A stretch of DNA of 64,000 nucleotides from Methylorubrum populi. Lineage in GTDB: Bacteria > Pseudomonadota > Alphaproteobacteria > Rhizobiales > Beijerinckiaceae. Below are positions 29,265 to 39,424 of the stretch, piece after piece. Position 1 is the first letter of the stretch. Each line of letters begins with the position of its first letter. Position numbers and translations under genes: made by a program. The stretch is from positions 2,380,501 to 2,444,500 of the forward strand of contig NZ_AP014809.1 in assembly GCF_002355515.1 (NCBI RefSeq), read 5' to 3'. The notes below the pieces were generated by a model. It worked only from the letters and a program-made list of their open reading frames with translations. It made no database searches and was not told where the DNA came from.

Positions 29265-30482
29265 TCATCCTCGCGCGGACGCCTCGGCCGGGCGGACCGA
29301 GCGGCCGGGAGCCCGCCGCCGCCCGGCCCGACGGCGCAGCGCGTAGAGCGTCAGCCCGGTGGCGAAGAAACCCGGAAGCGCCAGTGCCGCGAGGCAGAAC
29401 AACAGGGCGGCGGGCGCGCCGAAGAAGCGGCCCCGATGCACCTCGAGCATGTTGTCGGCGATGCGCTGGCCGAGACTCGCGGCATCTGCCCGCCTGTCAT
29501 CGAGCACGGCGCCGGTGCGGGCGTCGTAGCTGGCCTCGTTGCGGAGCGCCGCATCCGGAGCGTACCAGCGGATGCGGATCGCCGATGCCTCCGGCCCCGG
29601 CAGGGTCAGGGTGGCCAGGGCCGCGATATGCGTGGCCGTGAACGCGGTCCAGGCCGCATCGATCGCGGGCGGGCCCTCGGACGGTTTGCGATCGGCGGCG
29701 CGCGTTTCGGACGGCCCGACCGACCGCTCCTTCGGCGCCTTCGCCGTGACTTGCCCTGTGACCTGCCCCGCAACCTGTCCTGTGAGGAGCCACGTCGCGC
29801 CCGCACGATACCACTCATAGGACCACCAAAGGCCCGACAGGGCGCTCACCGCGTAGACCGGCAGCAGCCAGGTGCCCGCGACCGCGTGCAGCGACCACCA
29901 GCGGGCCCGGCCCGGCCGGGCGAGGTTCGGCCGGAGCCACACCCGCCAGCCGTGCCGCCCGGGCCAGCGCAGGTACAGCCCGCTGCCGAGGAAGATCAGG
30001 AGGGCGACGGCGCAGGCGCCGGTGATCGTGCGGCCCCAGCCCTTGCCCTCGCCGGGCAGCAGCAGCCAGCGGTGCAGCGCCCGCACGGTCCCGAAGAAGC
30101 CCTCCAGCCGCACCGCGCCGAGCACGGTGCCGTCGGTGGGGTCGGCGTAGACGGACGGCGACCGTTCGCCGCCGGCACGGTTGCGGGCGAAGCGCACGAC
30201 CGCGCTGCGACCTGGATCGCCCGGGAGCGTCAGCGCGGCGACCCGCTCGCCGGGATGCTGCGCCTCGATCCGTGCGGCCAGCGCCGACGGCGCGAGCGGC
30301 GGACGGTCCTGCGCCGCCCCGATCTGCGTCCGGTCGCGGTTGGCCAGGGCAGTGATGGCCTCCTCGTAGCTCATCAGGGCGCCGGTGAATCCCATGAGCG
30401 CGAGCACGAGCCCTGCGGTGAGGCCGAGTGCCCAATGCAGGCGGAACAGCGCGGTGCGGGCGTGGGAAAAGGCGGAGGGCAT
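29265..30482 (-). CDS. PepSY-associated transmembrane protein (iron-uptake linked)
   Basis: 405 residues with four hydrophobic helices: about 12-34 (LHWALGLTAGLVLALMGFTG), near 145-165, near 195-215 (SLHAVAGTWLLPVYAVSALS) and near the C-terminus. Between them are PepSY-like extracytoplasmic segments. Histidines at LHW, LHRWLLLPGEGKGWG and SLHAVAG fit the PepSY_TM family, proposed to reduce ferric siderophores at the inner membrane. It is directly downstream of a TonB-dependent siderophore receptor on the same strand (46-base gap), supporting that role. Confidence 0.85.
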   Translation of the reverse strand: MPSAFSHARTALFRLHWALGLTAGLVLALMGFTGALMSYEEAITALANRDRTQIGAAQDRPPLAPSALAARIEAQHPGERVAALTLPGDPGRSAVVRFARNRAGGERSPSVYADPTDGTVLGAVRLEGFFGTVRALHRWLLLPGEGKGWGRTITGACAVALLIFLGSGLYLRWPGRHGWRVWLRPNLARPGRARWWSLHAVAGTWLLPVYAVSALSGLWWSYEWYRAGATWLLTGQVAGQVTGQVTAKAPKERSVGPSETRAADRKPSEGPPAIDAAWTAFTATHIAALATLTLPGPEASAIRIRWYAPDAALRNEASYDARTGAVLDDRRADAASLGQRIADNMLEVHRGRFFGAPAALLFCLAALALPGFFATGLTLYALRRRAGRRRAPGRSVRPAEASARG

Positions 30483-30528
30483 GAGGCTCCGAGAAAAGGA
30501 CTCGTTCGGATCTCGGCAAGACCCCTGA

Positions 30529-32742
30529 TCAGTAGCGCGCCGTCAGGCTGGCGAGCACCGTGAGCGGGGCGCCGGGGAGGTTGTTGAACTCGTTGAAGGG
30601 CTGCTCGATGTAGCGCCGGTCAGTGAGGTTGCGGCCGTTCACGGCGAAGCGCCAGGTCGGGTCGATCTCGTAGAACAGCGTCGCGTCGAGGCGGGCATAG
30701 GCGCCGACCTTGTAGGTGTTGGTGATGTCGCCGAAGCGCTCGCCGACATAGGTGAGGCCGGCGCCGAAGCCCCAGCCCCGCAACGGCCCGCCCTGGAACT
30801 GGTAGGTCGACCACAGGCTGGCGCTGAAGACCGGCGCGGCGGGCAGCCGGTTGCCGACGGCCACGGTCGCATCCTTCGTGACCGTGGCATCGAGATAGCC
30901 GATGCCGCCGATGATCTTCCAGCCCGGCAGGATCTCCCCGGCGACGTCGCCCTCGAACCCCTGCGACCGCTGCTCGCCGGTGATGATCGAGAAACCGGTA
31001 TTGACCGGATCGGAGGCGGCGACGTTCGCCCGCAGGATGCGAAAGGCGGCCGCACTCACCGTGAGCCGGTCGGGGATCAGGTCGTAGCGGACGCCGACCT
31101 CGACCTGCTCGCCGGTCTCCGGGGGCGGGCTCGCGACGTTGAGGACGTTGGCGGTCTGCGGGACGAAGGAGGTCGTGTAGCTGCCGTAGAGCGTCAGCGG
31201 CTCGATCGGCCGCCAGACGAGGCCGACCCGCGGCGAGACCCCGGTGAGGTTCTGCTCCGGCGGGATCGTCCGCGTGGTCGGCGTGCGCTGGAAGTAGAGC
31301 TGGTCGGCCGTATCGAAGCGCACGCCGAGCACGAGTTGCAGGCCGGGGAAGAACTCGATCTGATCCTGCAGGTAGAGGCCGAACAGGCTGAGCTTCTGCC
31401 GCAGATCGCTCTGCAGGGTCAGCGTGCCGACCTGCGGCACCGAGCCCCGGATCGGGTTGAGGAAGGAGACCGCGGTCGCGGTCCCCTGCGTCGTGTAGGG
31501 GTGGCGGAAGCCGTCCACGATTTCGAAACCGGCCAATGCCGTGTGGCTGAAGCCGAACGGATCGACGAAGCGCCCGACCGCCTCGGTCCGGCTGTCGAGG
31601 GAATGATAGATCGATTCGCTCTCGGTGAGGCGGCGTGTCACGGTCGTGCCGGCGGCGTTCACCCCCGTTGCCCGGGTCGCGAGCAGGTTGAACGTGCCCC
31701 ACTGGCCGTTGATCGCCTGCCGCAGCGTCAGGTTCTCGTTGACGTCGTGCTCGGCGAGCAGCGTGATCGAGTTCGATTCGCCGTAGTAGCGCGACCACGA
31801 CTCACCGTAGAAGCGGCGGACGTTGTCGAGCGGCACCCGGCCGCGGAAGGCGATCAGGCCCTCGTCGTACTGGCTGTGCTGACGGGTGAATTCGGCGTTG
31901 AGAGAGACCCGCGTCGAGGGATCGGGCGTCCAGACGAAGGCCGGGGCGAAGAAGTGCCGGGAATTTTCCGGGCCGCCGAAATCGCGGAAGGTCGCCTCGT
32001 TCTGCGTGCCGAAGCTGAACCGGGCGGCAAGCCCCTCCACGCTCGGGATCGCACCCGAGACCGAGCCCTGCACCCGCCGGAAGCCGAACGAGCCGCCCTG
32101 GACGGTCATGTCGGCGGAGGGCGTGAGCGTGGGCTGGCGCGTGACGATGTTGATCAGGCCGCCGGGATTGCCCTGGCCGTAGAGCACGGAGGCCGGACCT
32201 TTCAGCACCTCCACGCGCTCGACATTGGCGAGGTCGCGCTGCGTCGGTTGGAACGTGTTGGCCGGGTTCAGAACGAGGCCGTCGATGGCGTAGGTCTGGG
32301 TACGGAAGCCGCGCAGGATGTAGGTGTCGGAGCGGCCCTGGATGGTGCCGCCCGGCTGGACATTGCTGACATTGGTGAGCACGTCGGTGAGGCGCACGTC
32401 CTGCTGATCGACCAGAACCTCGCGCGGGACGACCTGGATCGATTGCGGCGTGTCGCGAAGCGCCGTGTCCGTGCGCGTCGCGGTGGCCGAGCGCGTGGCC
32501 CGGTATCCGACGACGGGGCCGCCCGCCCGCTCGCCGCTCCCCGTGACGGAGAGTTCGGACAGGATGGCCTCGGCGCTCTCCGGCGGGACAGGCTGTGCGT
32601 GCGCGCCGAGAGGCCAGGACAGGGCAAGACAGGCCACAGCAAGACAGAACGGACCACGACCAGACAGCCCATTCGAACCGGCGGAGAAGATGATCGCTCC
32701 ACCTCCGTCAGGACACTCTTTTCCCCGCGCCGCGCTGCACAT
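30529..32742 (-). CDS. TonB-dependent siderophore receptor
   Basis: 737-residue outer-membrane receptor of the FhuA/FpvA-like group. A longish leader and signal peptide (cleavage near residue 49, GAHAQ), TonB-box-like LSELSVTG, then plug motifs DTPQSIQVVPREVLVDQQ, TYILRGFRTQTYAIDG and VEVLKGPASVLYGQGNPGG, followed by the barrel ending LTVLASLTARY. These plug signatures are specific to ferric-siderophore receptors, probably for a hydroxamate type. It forms an iron-uptake unit with the PepSY protein; no siderophore biosynthesis genes are seen, suggesting use of foreign siderophores. Confidence 0.93.
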   Translation of the reverse strand: MCSAARGKECPDGGGAIIFSAGSNGLSGRGPFCLAVACLALSWPLGAHAQPVPPESAEAILSELSVTGSGERAGGPVVGYRATRSATATRTDTALRDTPQSIQVVPREVLVDQQDVRLTDVLTNVSNVQPGGTIQGRSDTYILRGFRTQTYAIDGLVLNPANTFQPTQRDLANVERVEVLKGPASVLYGQGNPGGLINIVTRQPTLTPSADMTVQGGSFGFRRVQGSVSGAIPSVEGLAARFSFGTQNEATFRDFGGPENSRHFFAPAFVWTPDPSTRVSLNAEFTRQHSQYDEGLIAFRGRVPLDNVRRFYGESWSRYYGESNSITLLAEHDVNENLTLRQAINGQWGTFNLLATRATGVNAAGTTVTRRLTESESIYHSLDSRTEAVGRFVDPFGFSHTALAGFEIVDGFRHPYTTQGTATAVSFLNPIRGSVPQVGTLTLQSDLRQKLSLFGLYLQDQIEFFPGLQLVLGVRFDTADQLYFQRTPTTRTIPPEQNLTGVSPRVGLVWRPIEPLTLYGSYTTSFVPQTANVLNVASPPPETGEQVEVGVRYDLIPDRLTVSAAAFRILRANVAASDPVNTGFSIITGEQRSQGFEGDVAGEILPGWKIIGGIGYLDATVTKDATVAVGNRLPAAPVFSASLWSTYQFQGGPLRGWGFGAGLTYVGERFGDITNTYKVGAYARLDATLFYEIDPTWRFAVNGRNLTDRRYIEQPFNEFNNLPGAPLTVLASLTARY

Positions 32743-33068
32743 CGCCGTTCCATGTCGAGAGCCGGCTGTTCGAAACCGGTCCTGCGCCTTTACCTATGTT
32801 GCTCCGTGCGCGGCAAGCTTTTGCCGGGATCATCGACAGGACTTTGCCGCTCTGCGGCCAATCGTGGCGGCGGCACAACAATTTATTCCAAGTCTAAAGT
32901 AAGAATAGCTTGGGCTAACCCGTCGGTGCGGACGATCCAGTCCGAGTTGCGGCCTGCCGGAACCGCCCCGCTCGGAGGCGGCCTTCGTCCCGGTTCGGCA
33001 ATGCTCGCGTTGCATCCGCTTTCGTGTCTACAATCCACGGAGGTTTGCCGCGGTGGGGACGCACCGAG
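32743..33068. promoter_or_regulatory. Divergent region with candidate iron-responsive site
   Basis: Gene-free stretch between the siderophore receptor and a small membrane protein. At 32884-32913 an AT-rich block has two overlapping inverted repeats: TATTC (32884-32888) / GAATA (32903-32907) and CCAAG (32888-32892) / CTTGG (32909-32913). Irr or RirA control of iron-uptake genes is usual in Rhizobiales; the match to their known motifs is loose, so this is a candidate operator. Confidence 0.35.
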
Positions 33069-33569
33069 ATGCGACGCCTTCTCAAGTTCCTCCACACGAT
33101 GGGGGCGATCGGGCTGATGGGGGCGATGGCCTGCCTCATCGTCCTCCTGAGCCTCACCCCGCCGCCGGAGGCACTCGCCGGCTACGCCCTGATGCGCGGG
33201 GCGATGGGTGCGGTCGCGACGTGGATTTTCCTGCCCTCCCTCGCCTTCACGCTGGTGGCCGGGCTGCTGGCTGTGGCGTTCCATCCGGGCTTCCGGGAGG
33301 CGGGCTGGGCCTGGGTCAAGCTCGCCACCGGCGTGCTGGTGTTCGAGGGCGGCTTCGTCGGCATCCAGGGGCCGATGCAGGAGGAAGCCCGGCGCAGCGC
33401 GGCCGCGCTCCGGGGCGAGATCGATGCGGCCACCCTCACGGGCGCGCTCGCGGCCGAGCGCAACACCCTCTGGGTGATCCTCGCGGTCGCGGTCCTCAAC
33501 GTTGCGCTCGGCATCTGGCGGCCGCGCATCCTGCGGCTTCCCCGTTCCGACCTGTCCCGGCCGGCCTGA
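33069..33569 (+). CDS. Four-helix integral membrane protein (DUF2269-like)
   Basis: 166 residues with four predicted helices, at about 4-28 (KFLHTMGAIGLMGAMACLIV), 45-70, 75-100 and 135-153. The first helix has the LHTMGAIGL pattern of DUF2269/CopD-like proteins. Possible role in haem or copper membrane chemistry; not decidable here. ATG 33069 begins the first helix. Confidence 0.6.
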   Translation: MRRLLKFLHTMGAIGLMGAMACLIVLLSLTPPPEALAGYALMRGAMGAVATWIFLPSLAFTLVAGLLAVAFHPGFREAGWAWVKLATGVLVFEGGFVGIQGPMQEEARRSAAALRGEIDAATLTGALAAERNTLWVILAVAVLNVALGIWRPRILRLPRSDLSRPA

Positions 33570-33767
33570 CGCATTTCTCGGTGCCATCCTCGACGGCAGC
33601 GCGGAACGGCGTGGCTTCGGGGAACGCTTTCGGGCCAAGTCCCGTTGCCGCCCCAGCCTCGTTGCCGCCCCTGGGATTTGGCTCACATCCGAGGCTGTGC
33701 GTCGGGCCGGACTCCGGTAGGCAAGACGACTGGGCGACACAATCAAGCGAGGCGGCGGAGGAGCGGG

Positions 33768-34373
33768 ATGGCGACGCGAGGCTTTACCGGGCGGCCCCCT
33801 GCCGCAGCGATCCGCGACCGGCTTCCGCCGGGCCAGTACCTGACCGACGACTTTCCCGTGCTTCAGCTCGGTCCGACGCCGCGGGTCTCGACCGAGGGCT
33901 GGCGCTTCACCCTGCGCCAGGGCTCGCGGCCGCTGGCGAGCTGGACCTGGGACGAGTTCGCGCAACTGCCCCGCACCCGCTGGAGCGGCGACATTCACTG
34001 CGTGACCAAGTGGTCCAAGTTCGACACCGCCTGGGAGGGCGTGAGCTTCGACGACATCCTCGCGGCGGCCGGCCTCGAGGCGCCGACGGGCTTCCTCCTG
34101 GCGGAAAGCCATGACGACTACACCACCAATATCCCGGTGGCGGATCTCACCGGCGGCAAGGCGATGGTGGCGACCCTCTACGACGGCAAACCGATCCCGC
34201 CCGACCATGGCGGCCCGGCGCGCCTCCTCGTGCCGCACCTCTACTTCTGGAAAAGCGCCAAGTGGGTGAAGGGTCTGCGCTTCACGCAAGCGGACGAGGC
34301 CGGGTTCTGGGAGCTGCGCGGCTACCACATGTACGGTGACCCCTGGCGCGAGCAGCGCTTCAGCGGCGACTGA
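33768..34373 (+). CDS. Sulfite-oxidase-like molybdopterin oxidoreductase
   Basis: 201-residue single-domain Oxidored_molyb protein. The Mo-ligating Cys lies in DIHCVTKWS, and other family segments are GPARLLVPHLYFWKSAKW and the C-terminal FWELRGYHMYGDPW. It has no Tat signal and no dimerisation domain, unlike periplasmic MsrP or true sulfite oxidases, so it is probably cytoplasmic. It is followed after 14 bases by a flavin reductase that is the likely electron donor or acceptor. The substrate is unknown. Confidence 0.88.
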   Translation: MATRGFTGRPPAAAIRDRLPPGQYLTDDFPVLQLGPTPRVSTEGWRFTLRQGSRPLASWTWDEFAQLPRTRWSGDIHCVTKWSKFDTAWEGVSFDDILAAAGLEAPTGFLLAESHDDYTTNIPVADLTGGKAMVATLYDGKPIPPDHGGPARLLVPHLYFWKSAKWVKGLRFTQADEAGFWELRGYHMYGDPWREQRFSGD

Positions 34374-34387
34374 AAGGATTGCCCGAC

Positions 34388-35113
34388 GTGAGCGGCACCA
34401 CGTTCTCGCCGTCACCCTGGCGGGCCGCGGCGATCCGGGCGATCACGCCCGTCACGCCGCGGGTGAAGAGCTTCCGCTTCGATCCCCTCGATCGGCCGCA
34501 CCGGGCCGGCCAGCACGTCGACGTGCGCCTCACCGCGCCCGACGGCTACCAGGCGCAGCGCAGCTACTCCATCGCCTCGGCACCGGGCGACCCCGGGGGC
34601 ATCGAGCTGATGATTGAGGGACTGGAGACGGGCGAGGTGTCCGGCTTCTTCGACACGGTGGCCGAAATCGGCGACGCGATCGAGCTGCGCGGACCGCTCG
34701 GTGCCTTCGACTGGGGACCGGAGGACGGCGGCCCGGTGCTGCTGGTCGGCGGCGGCTCCGGCGTCGTGCCGCTGCTGGCCATGGTGCGCGAGCGGGCCCT
34801 GCGGGCGCCCGAGGTGCCGATGCTGCTGATCTACTCGGTGCGCAATTCCGCCGAGGCCATCGCCCGGGCGGAACTCGCCGCCCGATCCCGCGACGAGACC
34901 GGCTTCGATCTGACCCTGCTCCTCACCCGCGAGGGCGCGACCGCGGGCCGGCGCATCGACCGCGTGATGATCGACACGGCGATCGAATGCCTCGGCATGC
35001 CGCGCCACGCCTTCGTCTGCGGCGGCAACGGCTTCGTCGGCACCGTCGCCGATCTGCTGGTGGATGCCGGCGTGAAGCCAGGTGTGATCCGCACCGAGCG
35101 CTTCGGCGGCTGA
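34388..35113 (+). CDS. FAD/NAD-binding ferredoxin-reductase-like oxidoreductase
   Basis: 241 residues of the ferredoxin-NADP reductase fold: the FAD site RSYSIAS, the NAD-binding GGGSGVVPLLAM and the C-terminal CGGNGFVGTVADLL. No 2Fe-2S domain is fused. GTG 34388 is preferred to TTG 34379 because AAAGGA lies eight bases upstream of it. It probably moves electrons between NAD(P)H and the neighbouring molybdoenzyme; that pairing recurs in proteobacteria. Confidence 0.85.
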   Translation: MSGTTFSPSPWRAAAIRAITPVTPRVKSFRFDPLDRPHRAGQHVDVRLTAPDGYQAQRSYSIASAPGDPGGIELMIEGLETGEVSGFFDTVAEIGDAIELRGPLGAFDWGPEDGGPVLLVGGGSGVVPLLAMVRERALRAPEVPMLLIYSVRNSAEAIARAELAARSRDETGFDLTLLLTREGATAGRRIDRVMIDTAIECLGMPRHAFVCGGNGFVGTVADLLVDAGVKPGVIRTERFGG

Positions 35114-35223
35114 CGGCGCTCGGTTCCACCGCTCGGGCAGGGGCTCAAGGCAGGGATTGCGGGCGAAGCGCCCGATCCAAAGGCGGGGTCCCCGGGGAGG
35201 GCGTCCGGTTGGCCCGAACGAAC

Positions 35224-35263
35224 AGGAGCCGATCCCGGCCGGTCTCGGCGGGAATCGGCTCCT
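35224..35263. terminator. Convergent hairpin between reductase and TIGR02300 genes
   Basis: AGGAGCCGAT pairs with ATCGGCTCCT and the stem continues with a CCC/GGG pairing past a small bulge. No T-run follows, but its place between convergent genes fits a bidirectional terminator. Confidence 0.45.
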
Positions 35264-35326
35264 TGCGGCTTCGGGGGGCGACGGTCGGGGGCCGCTGCCG
35301 CCGAACCGAGATCGGATCCGGCGCGC

Positions 35327-35701
35327 TCAGCCTTCCTCGTCGCCGTCCGAGTCGTTGTCGATCAGGTCGGAGACGTCGTCGTCGCCGTCCTCCTCCTCGA
35401 GGAAGGTGTCGTCGTCCGCACCGCCGCTGGCGTCGTCGCCGCCTTCCTCGTCGTCCACGTTGATATCGGTATCGTCCTCGCTGGCCTCGGCCTCGTCGAG
35501 GGAGACGATCTCCGGACCGCCCTTCTCGTCCTCGTCCTCGTCGTCATCCGAGCGGCTGGCGACGGGCGGAGCGACGCGGGACGTCGCGACTTGGTAGATC
35601 GTGCCGCATTTCGGGCAGGTCGCCGGATCACGGTCGAGATCGTAGAACTTGGCACCGCAATTCATGCACTGGCGTTTGACGCCGAGTTCCGGTCTAGCCA
35701 C
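35327..35701 (-). CDS. TIGR02300 (FYDLN_acid) family protein
   Basis: 124 residues. The N-terminus is a zinc-ribbon (CMNCGAKFYDLDRDP then CPKCG) with the KFYDLD signature that names the family; the remaining two-thirds is an extremely acidic Asp/Glu tail, predicted disordered. Restricted to alphaproteobacteria; function unknown. The zinc-ribbon suggests nucleic-acid or protein binding, and the acidic tail suggests a nucleic-acid mimic or histone-like partner. Confidence 0.92.
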   Translation of the reverse strand: MARPELGVKRQCMNCGAKFYDLDRDPATCPKCGTIYQVATSRVAPPVASRSDDDEDEDEKGGPEIVSLDEAEASEDDTDINVDDEEGGDDASGGADDDTFLEEEDGDDDVSDLIDNDSDGDEEG

Positions 35702-35868
35702 GGGTGCAAACCTCTGGGGACGGAGAGGGGAAAAGGATCCGGGAGAGCGGCCCCGTTAGTCGCAGCCTCCGCCCATGTCAAACGGCATGTCGCGCGCCGT
35801 ATCGTATCGCGCTGCATCCCGTGCGGGGCGCTCGGCGAAGATGGCCGCGAACGGAGAGGAGAGCCGGG

Positions 35869-36123
35869 TCAGGCGTAGCGCGACCACTTGTTCTGCCGCC
35901 GCTCGACGGCGACGCGCAGGAGGCGGCTGAACGGCGTGCCTGTCACCCGGCCACGGCGGTCGAACTCGTGCAGGATCGCTTCGAGGGCGACGATGCGCTC
36001 GCTGGGCCGACGATAGGCGCTTTCCAGCTCGTCCAGGGCCTTGAGAACGCGTTCGCCTGCCGATGAATCGGCAACGGCGGATGCATGATCGACCTTGCGC
36101 AGGCACTGGCTCACGGGCGTCAT
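35869..36123 (-). CDS. Hypothetical protein, 84 aa
   Basis: 84-residue soluble protein, helical, with a mid-region SSAGERVLKALDELESAY and a basic C-terminus RLLRVAVERRQNKW. I do not recognise a family. The composition is protein-like and the frame has host-like codon use. ATG 36123 is chosen; a codon four residues earlier is possible. Confidence 0.5.
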   Translation of the reverse strand: MTPVSQCLRKVDHASAVADSSAGERVLKALDELESAYRRPSERIVALEAILHEFDRRGRVTGTPFSRLLRVAVERRQNKWSRYA

Positions 36124-38561
<2,438 letters not shown>

Positions 38562-38585
38562 GGACCCCTCGAAGGCCCCGTCGGC

Positions 38586-38906
38586 TCACCTCTCCGCTTC
38601 CAGCCACGCTTCCACGCGCGCGGCGAGCGCCTGCGGATCGCCGGCAAGGTGCAGCCGCTTGGTGCGGGAGGTCTCGCCGGAGACGAGCGTCACCTCGGCC
38701 TTGCGCAGCCCGAGGCTGTTGGCGACATAGGCGGTGAGGGCCGCGTTGGCGGCGCCCTCGACCGGCGGCGCTGCCACCCGCAGGCAGAGAACCGGTCGCC
38801 CGTCCGCCTCCGTGCGAACCCCGTCGAGGCCGGTGCGGCCCGCCCGCGGCGTCAGCCGCACCGCGAGAACGAGGCCGTCCGTGCCCAGGGTGTAGGGAGT
38901 GTGCAT
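38586..38906 (-). CDS. DUF167 (YggU) family protein
   Basis: 106 residues with the family signature: VRLTPRAGRTGLDGV, VAAPPVEGAANAALTAYVA, LGLRKAEVTLVSGETSRTKRL. Fold known, function not established. ATG 38906 starts the domain; the longer frame upstream is Arg-rich and not protein-like. It converges on cmk with a 24-base gap. Confidence 0.9.
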   Translation of the reverse strand: MHTPYTLGTDGLVLAVRLTPRAGRTGLDGVRTEADGRPVLCLRVAAPPVEGAANAALTAYVANSLGLRKAEVTLVSGETSRTKRLHLAGDPQALAARVEAWLEAER

Positions 38907-39424
38907 CGGAAGGCCTCGCCAACGCCGTCTTCCCGGCGGCACGGAAACGGTCCGAGCTTCCTCTGCCCTTCGGCGCGCCCGGATGTCATCCGGAACTCGA
39001 CCGGATCGGCGCGCCGATCGGATCCTGCCGTCGCGGCACGCCCCACGCTGATCCCGCTGCGTCCGGACCGTGCCGTCTCGCATCGGTGAAAGGTTACATC
39101 AAGCAGCGGGCGGAAGGGGCGGGCACAGGCGAGTGTCTTGCCGACCACGGCTTCGCCATTCGTGCACTTCGCCAGCGAATTGGTTCACGCCATCGTGATA
39201 TTCAGCCGATGGCCGCAGCGATGTGAGGTGTCGTTGCACGGTGTCAGGGTCGCCACTGGTGACGGGGTTACATTTGCCCCGGGCAGCGCAACCTGAAGGC
39301 GGCCAATTCCTCCTCCGAAAGGATGATTGCCCGGGCGGCTGGACAAGGCGAGAGCGGGCGTGTCGCAACAAGATTTAACTTTTGTGGCATTTCCCTTGCC
39401 CAGCGAATTTTGTTGGAATCGCCG
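38907..39424. other. 518-base spacer between divergent DUF167 and GGDEF-EAL genes
   Basis: No protein or RNA gene is recognised. The left part is GC-rich. The right end, from about 39365, is AT-rich and carries a sigma-54-like promoter (listed separately). Confidence 0.4.
39385..39400 (+). promoter_or_regulatory. Sigma-54-like promoter for the PAS-GGDEF-EAL gene
   Basis: TGGCATTTCCCTTGCC has -24 GG and -12 GC with ten bases between, and an intact TTGC. The start would be near 39411, leaving a leader of only about 14 bases before ATG 39425, tight but workable. Enhancer-binding sites upstream were not identified. Confidence 0.45.
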
